This document shows positions 8,486-16,719 of a DNA stretch of 64,000 nt, one piece after another. This DNA is from Gammaproteobacteria bacterium. GTDB taxonomy: Bacteria > Pseudomonadota > Gammaproteobacteria > Steroidobacterales > Woeseiaceae. The notes beneath the pieces were generated by a model that saw only the letters and a list, made by a program, of their open reading frames with translations, was not told the origin of the DNA and did no database searches. The stretch lies in contig JAOUGX010000005.1 in the NCBI GenBank assembly GCA_029865385.1, forward strand, positions 25,841 through 89,840, in the 5' to 3' direction. The position numbers and the translations under genes are program-made. The first letter of the stretch is position 1. The number at the start of each line of letters is the position of its first letter.

Positions 8486-10246
8486 ATGAGCGGCTTGATT
8501 CCCCAACAATTCGTCGACGACCTGATCGCCCGCGCGGATATCGTCGAAGTGATCGGGCATCGCATTCAGCTGAAAAAAGCCGGGCGCGAATTCAAAGCCG
8601 TATGCCCGTTCCACGAGGAAAAATCCGCCTCGTTTACCGTCAGCCCGACAAAAGGTTTCTACCATTGCTTTGGTTGCGGAGCGCACGGGACCGCGCTCGG
8701 CTTCCTGATGGAATACGACCACATGAGTTTTGTCGAAGCTGTCGAAAGCCTGGCCCATTCGATGGGCATGGAGGTACCGCGCGAGGAAAGCCAGCGCCCG
8801 GCACGCCGCTACGACGAACTGTTTGAACTGATGCAGCAGATCGAGCGTTACTTCCAGGCGCAGCTGAAAGAGCATGGCGCTGCGGTTGATTACCTCAAGA
8901 ATCGAGGCATAGACGGAGCGACGGCAAAGCGCTTCGGTATCGGCCTTGCGCCAGCGGGCTGGAGCAATGTGCTGGACCGGTTCGGCAACTCCAATGAAGC
9001 GATCGAGCGATTGCTGGCAGTCGGTCTGATAATCCGCAAAGACAACGGCCAGCACTACGATCGCTTCCGCGATCGGATCATGTTCCCGATTCGCGACGGT
9101 CGCGGCCGCACGATCGGATTCGGCGGGCGCGTGATGGGCAACGACGAACCGAAATACCTGAATTCGCCGGAGACCGTATTGTTTCACAAGGGCCGTGAAC
9201 TCTACGGCTTGTACGAAGCGCGACAGGCATTACGCAACATCCAGCAGCTGGTTGTGGTCGAGGGCTACATGGATGTGGTCGGACTGGCGCGCCATGGAAT
9301 TGATTTCGCGGTAGCAACGCTGGGTACCGCTACGACCGTCGATCACCTGAATAATCTTTTTCGCCTGTGCGACGAAGTCTATTTCTCGTTCGACGGCGAC
9401 CGGGCCGGCCGGGCAGCGGCGTGGAAAGCGCTGGAGATTGCGCTTCCGCAGGTTCGCGAAGGGCGGCAAATCCGCTTCGTATTCCTGCCGGAAGGGCAGG
9501 ATCCGGATTCTTTCGTTCACCAGTACGGTGCCGGCGCTTTCGAAAAAGCGCTGGCCGGCGGCCAGCCCTTGTCGGATTTCCTGATCGATGAGCTGGCAAA
9601 CCAGGTCGATATGAATTCGGTTGACGGCCGTGCCCGCCTGGCCGAGCTGGCAAAGCCGCTTATCAACCGCATTCCGCAGGGTGTGTTTCGCGAATTGTTG
9701 ACAGCTCAGCTGGCAGAGAAGATCGGCTTGCCGGTTGCCAGGCTCGATTCCCTGATAACTGATCGGTCTGCTGCCCAGGCGCGCCGCGGGACCGGCGGCA
9801 CCGGCATGCGGCCGCGCCGGCGCGCCGTGGCCGGGTCGCCGTCCGTGGTTCGGCGCGCGATAGCACTCGTTTTGCATAATCCCCCTGCGGCTGCCGGTCT
9901 CGATGCGACGCTTCTTGACAAGGTATCCCGGCCGGGTACCGGCCTGCTCAAGGAAATCATTGAAATGGTGCAGGCGGAACCCGATATCACGACAGCGGGG
10001 CTGCTCGAGCGCTGGAGAAATCACGAGAAGGGCCAGCACCTTGGCAAGCTCGCAGCCCTGGAAATGCCGGATTTGGAGGACTTCGACGCTGGCGCAGAGC
10101 TGGCCGAATGCCTGCAGCAACTGGCCGTGTCCGGAGCCCGGCAAAGAGTCGAATTTCTTATTGAAAAACAGAGAGTTACGCCACTAACCGAGGCCGAAAG
10201 AAGCGAACTCCGGTCATTGGGTCGCGGCAGCGGTATGGTGGGATAA
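8486..10246 (+). CDS. dnaG: DNA primase
   Basis: Synthesises RNA primers for chromosomal replication. The N-terminal CHC2 zinc-binding domain is visible (CPFHEEKSASF then FYHCFGCGAHG, about residues 38-65). The Toprim catalytic core follows (VVVEGYMDV about residue 257, and FDGDRAGRAAAWKALE about residue 306). The C-terminal DnaB-interacting region runs from about residue 450. Length 586 aa is typical. An alanine/arginine-rich linker (RRGTGGTGMRPRRRA) separates core from C-terminal domain. It follows yqeY by 138 bp and precedes rpoD by 69 bp. Confidence 0.97.
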   Translation: MSGLIPQQFVDDLIARADIVEVIGHRIQLKKAGREFKAVCPFHEEKSASFTVSPTKGFYHCFGCGAHGTALGFLMEYDHMSFVEAVESLAHSMGMEVPREESQRPARRYDELFELMQQIERYFQAQLKEHGAAVDYLKNRGIDGATAKRFGIGLAPAGWSNVLDRFGNSNEAIERLLAVGLIIRKDNGQHYDRFRDRIMFPIRDGRGRTIGFGGRVMGNDEPKYLNSPETVLFHKGRELYGLYEARQALRNIQQLVVVEGYMDVVGLARHGIDFAVATLGTATTVDHLNNLFRLCDEVYFSFDGDRAGRAAAWKALEIALPQVREGRQIRFVFLPEGQDPDSFVHQYGAGAFEKALAGGQPLSDFLIDELANQVDMNSVDGRARLAELAKPLINRIPQGVFRELLTAQLAEKIGLPVARLDSLITDRSAAQARRGTGGTGMRPRRRAVAGSPSVVRRAIALVLHNPPAAAGLDATLLDKVSRPGTGLLKEIIEMVQAEPDITTAGLLERWRNHEKGQHLGKLAALEMPDLEDFDAGAELAECLQQLAVSGARQRVEFLIEKQRVTPLTEAERSELRSLGRGSGMVG

Positions 10247-10300
10247 ATATGGTATGGGCCCGGTCAAACGAGTACCATTGCCGGTTTGCGTTTTTAGCGT

Positions 10301-10318
10301 GGAGGTCGAGCCGTCTTG
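10301..10318 (+). promoter_or_regulatory. Shine-Dalgarno that fixes a TTG start for rpoD
   Basis: GGAGGT at 10301-10306 lies 9 nt before TTG at 10316. The downstream peptide ([17 protein letters not shown] when TTG is read as Met) matches the expected RpoD N-terminus, and no ATG lies in frame nearby. The housekeeping sigma factor therefore appears to start at TTG. Confidence 0.75.
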
Positions 10319-12151
10319 AGTGAGAAGCGCGCAGTATTCAAAGGAAACAAACAAGCGAAGCAGCTTAAGGAATTGATTGCCCGGGGCAAGGAGCAAGGCT
10401 ACCTCACCTATACGGAAGTCAACGACCATCTGCCGAGCGGTATTGTCGACCCGGAACAGATTGAAGATATCGTGAACATGATTAACGATATGGGCATCAC
10501 CGTGCACGAGAAAGCGCCGGATGCCGAATCGTTGTTGCTTTCCGATGCCGAGGTCTCGAACGACGACGAAGATGCCGCCGAAGAAGCTGAAGCGGCGCTT
10601 GCCAGTGTCGACGCGGAGTTCGGGCGCACGACCGATCCGGTGCGCATGTATATGCGCGAAATGGGTACCGTCGAGCTGCTGACACGTCAGGGCGAAATCG
10701 AGATTGCCAAACGCATTGAAGATGGCCTCAACCAGGTCAAGTATCACATGGCGCATTTTCCGCCGACCGTCGAGAAACTCCTCGAAGTGGGTGAAGCGGT
10801 TGCCGCCGCCGAGACGCGCTTGCAGGACCTGTTGGTAGGCTTCATTGATCCGAACGCGCCGGATGAAATCAAGTCACCTGTTTCCAAGGCCGATGGCGCG
10901 AGTAACGACAAAGAAGAGGAAGAAGTCGTCGATACGGGCCCTGATCCGGAAGAGGTCAAGGCGCGCATGAAGACGATCGGCAAGCTGTACAGCAAGACAC
11001 TGACCTCGCTCGAGAAACACGGTGCGAAAAACAGCAAGACCGTGAAAATCCAGAAGGAACTTGCCGATCAATTGATGGAGCTCAAACTGGCGCCGAAACT
11101 GTTCGACATGCTGGTTCGCAATCTGCGCGACTCAGTCGCGGTCATTCGTGCACAGGAACGCCAGGTCATGCAGATCTGCGTGCGCGATGCCGGCATGCCG
11201 AGGAAAGACTTTCTCGCCAGTTTCCCGAAGAGCGAAACGGATCTGACGTGGATCGACAAGCACATCCGCGCCAAACGCAAGCATTCGTCGACTCTCGGCA
11301 AGCTCAAGGACGACGTGCTGCGATCGCAGCGCAAGTTGCTGGCTGTGGAAACGCTGACGAACCTGAAGATTGCCGAGATCAAGGAGATCAATCGCCAGAT
11401 GTCCATTGGCGAAGCCAAGGCACGGCGTGCGAAAAAGGAAATGGTCGAGGCCAACCTGCGGCTGGTGATTTCCATCGCCAAGAAATACACGAATCGCGGA
11501 CTGCAATTCCTTGACCTGATCCAGGAAGGCAATATCGGGCTGATGAAGGCTGTCGACAAATTCGAGTATCGGCGCGGTTACAAGTTTTCGACTTACGCGA
11601 CCTGGTGGATCCGGCAAGCCATTACGCGCTCTATCGCGGACCAGGCCCGCACGATTCGTATTCCAGTACACATGATCGAAACCATCAACAAACTGAACCG
11701 AATTTCCCGACAGATGCTGCAGGAAATGGGCCGGGAACCCCTGCCTGACGAGCTGGCAGAGCGTATGGAAATGCCGGAGGACAAGGTGCGCAAAGTGCTG
11801 AAGATCGCGAAAGAGCCGATCTCGATGGAAACGCCGATAGGTGACGACGAAGACTCGCACCTGGGCGACTTCATCGAGGACCAGACGGTGCATTCGCCGG
11901 TGGATTCGGCGACTTCGGAAGGCCTGAAGGAAACGACTCATTCCGTTCTCGCCGGCCTGACGCCACGCGAAGCCAAGGTACTGCGCATGCGCTTCGGTAT
12001 CGATATGAATACCGACCACACGCTCGAAGAAGTAGGCAAACAGTTCGACGTTACTCGAGAGCGTATTCGTCAGATCGAAGCCAAGGCATTACGCAAGCTG
12101 CGTCACCCGACCCGCTCGGATCAGCTGCGCAGCTTCCTGGTCGAAGATTAG
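10316..12151 (+). CDS. rpoD: RNA polymerase sigma factor RpoD (sigma-70)
   Basis: Primary sigma factor of 611 aa. Region 1.1 is at the N-terminus ([24 protein letters not shown]). Region 1.2 follows ([22 protein letters not shown]), then the acidic non-conserved insert, region 2 ([47 protein letters not shown]), region 3 and region 4 with [22 protein letters not shown]. All core promoter-recognition segments are intact. It starts at TTG after a strong Shine-Dalgarno. It is the last protein gene of the rpsU block. Confidence 0.98.
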   Translation: MSEKRAVFKGNKQAKQLKELIARGKEQGYLTYTEVNDHLPSGIVDPEQIEDIVNMINDMGITVHEKAPDAESLLLSDAEVSNDDEDAAEEAEAALASVDAEFGRTTDPVRMYMREMGTVELLTRQGEIEIAKRIEDGLNQVKYHMAHFPPTVEKLLEVGEAVAAAETRLQDLLVGFIDPNAPDEIKSPVSKADGASNDKEEEEVVDTGPDPEEVKARMKTIGKLYSKTLTSLEKHGAKNSKTVKIQKELADQLMELKLAPKLFDMLVRNLRDSVAVIRAQERQVMQICVRDAGMPRKDFLASFPKSETDLTWIDKHIRAKRKHSSTLGKLKDDVLRSQRKLLAVETLTNLKIAEIKEINRQMSIGEAKARRAKKEMVEANLRLVISIAKKYTNRGLQFLDLIQEGNIGLMKAVDKFEYRRGYKFSTYATWWIRQAITRSIADQARTIRIPVHMIETINKLNRISRQMLQEMGREPLPDELAERMEMPEDKVRKVLKIAKEPISMETPIGDDEDSHLGDFIEDQTVHSPVDSATSEGLKETTHSVLAGLTPREAKVLRMRFGIDMNTDHTLEEVGKQFDVTRERIRQIEAKALRKLRHPTRSDQLRSFLVED

Positions 12152-12156
12152 TGTCA

Positions 12157-12174
12157 GGCGGCCGTCAGGCCGCC
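12157..12174 (+). terminator. Hairpin after rpoD
   Basis: A perfect 7-bp stem GGCGGCC/GGCCGCC with a GTCA loop starts 6 nt after the rpoD stop codon. No uridine tract follows, so it may be a weak or Rho-assisted terminator or an mRNA-stabilising hairpin. Confidence 0.5.
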
Positions 12175-12213
12175 ATACTGTCGCAAACCGAACATAGGAA
12201 AATTGGTTTTTTT

Positions 12214-12290
12214 GGGCCTGTAGCTCAGTTGGTTAGAGCAGGAGACTCATAATCTCTTGGTCCCAGGTTCGAGTCCTGGCGGGCCCACCA
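12214..12290 (+). tRNA. tRNA with CAU anticodon, probably tRNA-Ile2 (lysidine type)
   Basis: A complete 77-nt cloverleaf including an encoded CCA: acceptor GGGCCTG/CGGGCCC, D-arm GCTC/GAGC, anticodon stem GGAGA/TCTCT around loop CTCATAA (anticodon CAT), T-arm CCAGG-TTCGAGT-CCTGG. The anticodon could be elongator Met, or Ile2, which TilS modifies to read AUA. The block CTCATAATCTCTTGGTC resembles E. coli tRNA-Ile2 more than elongator tRNA-Met, so Ile2 is preferred. It follows rpoD directly. Cloverleaf confidence is high; identity is less certain. Confidence 0.9.
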
Positions 12291-12343
12291 AATCCGCCTG
12301 CGGCGTTCGAAAGAGCGCCGACGGTCGCAGCGGATTTATCTTT
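12291..12343 (+). terminator. Terminator-like hairpin after the tRNA gene
   Basis: AATCCGCCTGCG pairs with CGCAGCGGATT with one bulge, enclosing a second short pairing (GGCG/CGCC), and is followed by TTTATCTTT. It begins right after the tRNA CCA end and is a plausible transcript end. Confidence 0.55.
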
Positions 12344-12827
12344 AGCGCTTTATTCGTACTTGCGACGTAGCGATGTCTACAGAACCTCGTGTCCCAGGAC
12401 TATTCCGGCCCTCGGCTTGTCTGCCTCGGGCGTTCGCCGGTATTTGCCATACGGTTTCTATGCGCGGTTCCCGCAAAAAACCGAAAAACCGGATTCAATC
12501 GCAGCTCAAAAACGAGAATTCGGTCAATTTTTCGCAAAATAATGAGTTGGTTAAATTCCCGGCCGGGACGCAGCGGTTTGCGATGCCGCCTTACAGCCCC
12601 GATGCTTGCGCGCCTTGACTTTCGCGACCTGCGCCGTCGCGGCTGGCCGCAGCTGACTGGAAGGCGCGGCGTTCGAGCGTTACCATCAGGTATACATACG
12701 GTGTGATGGCCTTGCCGTCCATTCGCGCCACAAAAAAACAAGTCAGGCGCCGGCTAGTGTACTGACGGCCAACGACCGCCCGGTTCGGTCCGGAAAAAGC
12801 TGAATAACAATGCAAGGGGGCATAGAC
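12344..12827 (+). other. Intergenic stretch without recognisable gene
   Basis: About 480 bp between the tRNA terminator and the next supported gene. Several short open frames exist in all three plus frames, but none has a Shine-Dalgarno, signal peptide or family resemblance, and they overlap each other. I see no RNA fold or repeat of note, only presumed promoter sequence for the gene at 12828. Confidence 0.5.
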
Positions 12828-13412
12828 ATGCACATACAACATCTGTGCACGAAACTGTTGTCGATACTGTTGCTAAGCTCGTTATTCGCCGCATCATCGT
12901 TTGCCGACGATATCACCCAGAGAATCCAGAGGGACCTCGTAACGCTTGGATACGATCCCGGCAATGTCGATGGCGAATCCTCGGATGCAACCATCGCCGC
13001 AATTGCACAGTTTCAGGCTGAACGAAACCTGGCCGTCACCGGCGAAGCCTCGCCGCTGCTGGCAGGTATCATTTCCGCCGAAGTTTCGAAAGCGGCTTCG
13101 GCAACGACGAGCGCGGAAAACCCGCCCGCCATGCCATCACCAGCCCAGGACCCTGCCGCAGTGCAGGCCGCACAACAGGCTTGCCTGCAGGAGAAAATGA
13201 ATGCGGCGCAAGCCAGCAACAAGAAAAAACGCGGTTTCGGCAGGTTGCTCAGTGCCGTGACACGGTCGGCGGCACAGTCCGGCAATTATGACCTGGCCAG
13301 AACGACAGGGGACATCTATTCTGCCAGCGCCACGGCGGATGATCTGTCGGCGGCGGCAAAGGACCTCGGCCTCACCGAAGACGAAATCGCGGAGTGCCGG
13401 AATCCGACCTGA
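12828..13412 (+). CDS. Exported peptidoglycan-binding-domain protein
   Basis: A 194-aa protein with a signal peptide (LLSILLLSSLFAASSFA) followed by one PG_binding_1-like module, IQRDLVTLGYDPGNVDGESS and TIAAIAQFQAERNL, at about residues 32-72. After an Ala/Pro-rich linker, the C-terminal half has no family I recognise; it holds two cysteines, one in QQACLQEK and one in AECRNP at the end. The ATG at 12828 is chosen over 12810 because AGGGGG lies 8 nt upstream. The role is probably cell-wall association in the periplasm; no catalytic domain is visible. Confidence 0.8.
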   Translation: MHIQHLCTKLLSILLLSSLFAASSFADDITQRIQRDLVTLGYDPGNVDGESSDATIAAIAQFQAERNLAVTGEASPLLAGIISAEVSKAASATTSAENPPAMPSPAQDPAAVQAAQQACLQEKMNAAQASNKKKRGFGRLLSAVTRSAAQSGNYDLARTTGDIYSASATADDLSAAAKDLGLTEDEIAECRNPT

Positions 13413-13430
13413 TATTCGCGGAGACAGCAG

Positions 13431-14483
13431 ATGATCGATCTGAATCGTACGTTTGAACTCGTCAAGGGCGCCCTTTTTGATTCGGAAGCAACGTGGCGTG
13501 CCTACCTTCCGCAAGCCGGTGACTGGAAAAAAACAGCGTTTCTGCTGACCGGTCCATTAATCGTAGCGTCGGTAGTCCTCGCCTACCTGACAGGCTTGAC
13601 CGGTAGCGGCATGTCCCTGTTCGGATTCCGGCCAACGATTGTGTCGTCGCTACTGAGCCTCGTCACCGGCGCCATCACCGCCGGCGTAGTGGCTTTTGTT
13701 TTCAGCTATTTCGGTGGAATTTTCGGCGGTAAATCGGCTTTTGCATTGGGACTGGCCGCTACGACACTGGCATTCGTGCCCGGTTACCTGGGCCAGGCTC
13801 TGTCCGGGTTGCCATGGATTGGCAGTTTGCTGGCAATTGGGCTCGGCATATACGGATTGGTCCTGCTCTGGCGGATCCTGCCGATTTACCTGGAAGTGCC
13901 CGATGCCAAGCGCACTGCACATTACGTCGTCTCACTTCTTGTATGCATAGTAGTCATGTTTGTTATCGGCTCGGTCTTAGGTCGGGCGCTGTACGGGTCT
14001 GTCGGCGGGCCGGGCATACCGGCGCTCTCCGGCAGCGGTTCGTCCACCGGCGTACTCGGCGGCATGGCGCGTCAGGCAGAGTTAATTGCCGCCGCGCAGG
14101 AAGACCGCTATTCACCACCCGCTGACGGCGAAGTAAGCGAGAAACAGGTGCAAACATTCATTCGAAATGTCGAAAGAGCGAGTGAATTGCAGGCTGAAAA
14201 GGAACAAAAATTCAGAGAACTTGCGGAGAAGGCGGACAAGAACGAAAGCATGTCCTTCAGCGATATGAGCCAGATAATGAGCGGCGTGACCGATTTCGCC
14301 GGTGTGCAAACCACGGAAATCGAAGTCGTAAAGTCGGCCGGGGGGAACTGGGCAGAACATCAGTGGGTGAGGGACTCTTTGCGCACGGCCTGGATGCAAA
14401 AGGATATCAGCGACGCAGTTGCGCACAACTACGCGCTTTATCGGAAATACGAAGAACAGCTGGCGGCCCACGTAAGCCGGTAA
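13431..14483 (+). CDS. Yip1-family membrane protein
   Basis: A 350-aa inner-membrane protein. After a short soluble N-terminus ([18 protein letters not shown]) there are about five hydrophobic helices up to residue 190 in the Yip1/DUF1282-like arrangement, with the family's [14 protein letters not shown] and LAFVPGYLG segments. A soluble C-terminal tail of about 150 residues is rich in charged residues ([21 protein letters not shown]), possibly a coiled coil. GCGGAGA about 10 nt upstream of the ATG is the ribosome site. It is 18 bp downstream of the peptidoglycan-binding gene and 5 bp upstream of acdS, so likely co-transcribed. The function is unknown. Confidence 0.75.
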   Translation: MIDLNRTFELVKGALFDSEATWRAYLPQAGDWKKTAFLLTGPLIVASVVLAYLTGLTGSGMSLFGFRPTIVSSLLSLVTGAITAGVVAFVFSYFGGIFGGKSAFALGLAATTLAFVPGYLGQALSGLPWIGSLLAIGLGIYGLVLLWRILPIYLEVPDAKRTAHYVVSLLVCIVVMFVIGSVLGRALYGSVGGPGIPALSGSGSSTGVLGGMARQAELIAAAQEDRYSPPADGEVSEKQVQTFIRNVERASELQAEKEQKFRELAEKADKNESMSFSDMSQIMSGVTDFAGVQTTEIEVVKSAGGNWAEHQWVRDSLRTAWMQKDISDAVAHNYALYRKYEEQLAAHVSR

Positions 14484-14488
14484 ACCTC

Positions 14489-15502
14489 ATGCTACAGAAA
14501 TTCGAACGCTATCCCCTGACCTTCGGGCCGACCCCGATTGAAAAGCTCGCCCGGCTTTCGGCCCATCTCGGCGGCTCGATCGAGCTGTATGCCAAACGCG
14601 AAGACTGCAATTCGGGCCTCGCCTTTGGCGGCAACAAACTTCGCAAACTCGAATACATCATTCCCGACGCGATCGCCGCGGGCGCGGATACCCTGGTCAC
14701 CATCGGTGGAGTGCAATCCAATCACACGCGCCAGGTTGCCGCCGTTGCCGCGAAGATCGGTATGAAATGCCGCCTCGTGCAGGAAAGCTGGGTGCCATTC
14801 CAGGACGCCGTTTACGACCGCGTTGGCAATATCCTGATGTCGCGCGTCATGGGCGCCGAAGTCGAGCTGGTCGATGCAGGATTCGACATAGGCATACGCG
14901 AATCCTGGGAAAACGCGCTCGAAGACGTGAAAGATCGCGGCGGCGTGCCCTACCCGATTCCCGCCGGCGCATCGGTGCACAAGTTCGGCGGACTGGGGTT
15001 CGTCGGCTTTGCCGAGGAGCTTCGCGCGCAGGAAGCCGAGCTGGGATTTCGCTTTGACTTTATCGTCGTGTGCACGGTAACCGGCTCGACGCATGCCGGC
15101 ATGGTGGTCGGCTTCGCCAAAGACGGCCGGGCCAGGAAGGTCATCGGCATCGACGCTTCCGGCACGCCCGACCAGACGCACGCGCAGGTACTCGATATTG
15201 CGCAGAGAACGGCTGAGCTGGTAAAGCTCGGCAAGAGCATCGTGGCCGATGACATCGTGCTGGTCCGCGATTACGCTTACCCGGTCTATGGCGTGCCGTC
15301 CGAGGAAACCAACGAAGCGATTCGTCTGTGCGCGCGCCTCGAAGGCATGATGACCGACCCGGTTTACGAGGGTAAGTCGATGCAGGGCATGATCGACCTG
15401 GTCAGGAAGGAATATTTCCCGGCCGGCTCGAAGGTTCTGTACGCACACCTCGGCGGTGTGCCGGCAATCAATGCCTATAGCTACATCTATCGCAACGGCT
15501 AG
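14489..15502 (+). CDS. acdS: 1-aminocyclopropane-1-carboxylate (ACC) deaminase
   Basis: PLP enzyme that opens ACC to 2-oxobutyrate and ammonia. The 337-aa sequence follows the Pseudomonas enzyme closely: [19 protein letters not shown] at the start, then [20 protein letters not shown] with the PLP lysine, [17 protein letters not shown], and [17 protein letters not shown] deaminase is separated from the similar D-cysteine desulfhydrase by a Glu and a Leu near positions 295 and 322; here [13 protein letters not shown] and [13 protein letters not shown] retain both. The start at 14489 is 5 bp after the preceding stop. The frame is open farther upstream but without homology. The natural substrate may be ACC or another cyclopropanoid or D-amino acid. 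Confidence 0.9.
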   Translation: MLQKFERYPLTFGPTPIEKLARLSAHLGGSIELYAKREDCNSGLAFGGNKLRKLEYIIPDAIAAGADTLVTIGGVQSNHTRQVAAVAAKIGMKCRLVQESWVPFQDAVYDRVGNILMSRVMGAEVELVDAGFDIGIRESWENALEDVKDRGGVPYPIPAGASVHKFGGLGFVGFAEELRAQEAELGFRFDFIVVCTVTGSTHAGMVVGFAKDGRARKVIGIDASGTPDQTHAQVLDIAQRTAELVKLGKSIVADDIVLVRDYAYPVYGVPSEETNEAIRLCARLEGMMTDPVYEGKSMQGMIDLVRKEYFPAGSKVLYAHLGGVPAINAYSYIYRNG

Positions 15503-15508
15503 TTGAGA

Positions 15509-15574
15509 GTCGCCTGCGATGCAGGCTCCTACAGGTCGGATAGCCGGTTTGTAGGAGCCTGCATCGCAGGCGAC
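15509..15574. repeat. REP-type palindromic pair, copy 1
   Basis: Two 25-nt arms (15509-15533 and 15550-15574) are perfect reverse complements separated by 16 nt. Each arm also has its own inner palindrome GCCTGC-GAT-GCAGGC. The same unit with small changes recurs at 30531-30596. This is the structure of REP/BIME elements. It lies between the convergent acdS and aminotransferase genes, where it could act as a bidirectional terminator or mRNA stabiliser. No REP-associated transposase is in the window. Confidence 0.88.
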
Positions 15575-15577
15575 TTG

Positions 15578-16705
15578 TTACTGGCCCGACTTTCTCATGA
15601 AGTTCTGCATCGCATTCAGTGCCTGCGACACCAGCGTGCGGCCGAGCCCGAGACGAAAATAATCCTGCGGAACGTCACCGACCTCCGATCGATACAGGCT
15701 GGAGGGCAGGAGCAGCACGCCTGCCTCCTCGACCAGTCGCCTGGTGAATTCCTCGACACCGTCCGCACCCTTGTACTTCACGAAACACACGCACCCGCCA
15801 TCCGGTGCTTCGAACTCGAACAGATCCCGGTGCGCGTCGAAGAAATGGCGCGCCGCCACAATGTTCTTGCGAATCAAGGCAACGTTCCGCTCCAGAATGG
15901 CTTTCCGTGATTTCAATGCAATCGTCGCCAGCAGTTCCGATGGACCGGAATTGCAGATCGACAGGTAATGTTTGTAGCGCTCCATGCGAGCCAATAACTC
16001 GCGATCGCGGCATGCTATCCAGCCAATACGCAACCCCGGCAAACCATACGCCTTGGACATGACGTTCAACGACAGTCCCTTCTCGTAGCTGTCGGCAATC
16101 TGTTGCACGCGCCGCGAGGGGTCGGTTTCGAGACCGCGATAGACCTCGTCACTGAAGAGCCACAGGTCGTTTTCGCGACAAAGATCGAGCAGCGCGTTCA
16201 TGGTTTCCTGCGTCGGAATGGCGCCGGTCGGATTGTTCGGGAAATTGATCGATACCAGTCGGGTACTCGGCCGGATGGCGGCGCCAATCCTGTCAACATC
16301 CAGCGACCAGCCGTTTGACTCATCGAGCGCAACACCGCTGACCTCACAGATCGTCAACGGGACCGTCTCGGCAGACTGGTAATTCGGCGTGATCACGACA
16401 GCGTGATCGCCGGCGCGCAGCAGCACCTGCATCGCAACGAAAATGCCCTCGCCTGCACCGGCGAAACACAGGACGTCCTCTGCGCCGATCGTGTCGTAAG
16501 TGCCGGCGATAGCTTCGCGCAGCGCCGGCGAACCGAAGGTTTCGGTGTAGCCAAGATGCAGATTTTCGAACGCGCTGCGCTCGTCGTCGGTGGCAAACGC
16601 GAGCAACTTCGAAATCGTCATGCTTTCCGCGTCGGAGCCTGTCAGGTTGTAGCGCGCCTTGAACTCCCACTTCGAAAAATGGACTTCGAGCGCGAAATCC
16701 CGCAT
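15578..16705 (-). CDS. Class I/II fold aminotransferase
   Basis: PLP fold-type I aminotransferase of 375 aa. Visible are the N-terminal LEVHFSKWEFKARYNLTGSD block, GAGEGIFVAMQVLL (PLP phosphate site), NFPNNPTGAIP, the cofactor-binding SDEVYRGLE, and the Schiff-base lysine in NVMSKAYGLPGLRIGW. The ATG at 16705 is preferred; GTG at 16717 would add four residues and would start 5 nt past the stop of the upstream lipoprotein gene. The substrate is not clear; similar enzymes accept various amino acids. The two genes are probably co-transcribed. Confidence 0.88.
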   Translation of the reverse strand: MRDFALEVHFSKWEFKARYNLTGSDAESMTISKLLAFATDDERSAFENLHLGYTETFGSPALREAIAGTYDTIGAEDVLCFAGAGEGIFVAMQVLLRAGDHAVVITPNYQSAETVPLTICEVSGVALDESNGWSLDVDRIGAAIRPSTRLVSINFPNNPTGAIPTQETMNALLDLCRENDLWLFSDEVYRGLETDPSRRVQQIADSYEKGLSLNVMSKAYGLPGLRIGWIACRDRELLARMERYKHYLSICNSGPSELLATIALKSRKAILERNVALIRKNIVAARHFFDAHRDLFEFEAPDGGCVCFVKYKGADGVEEFTRRLVEEAGVLLLPSSLYRSEVGDVPQDYFRLGLGRTLVSQALNAMQNFMRKSGQ

Positions 16706-16719
16706 CGGTTTTGCCACGA

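Noticed and set aside
12214..12290. Elongator tRNA-Met as identity of the CAU tRNA
   Set aside because: Anticodon fits, but the anticodon arm and variable region resemble tRNA-Ile2; left as an alternative rather than the call.
12360..12706. Three overlapping short plus-strand frames after the tRNA
   Set aside because: They overlap in different frames, with no start signals or homology; at most one could be real and none stands out.
14492..15448. 318-codon minus-strand open frame
   Set aside because: Antisense shadow of ACC deaminase, whose sequence is unmistakable on the plus strand.
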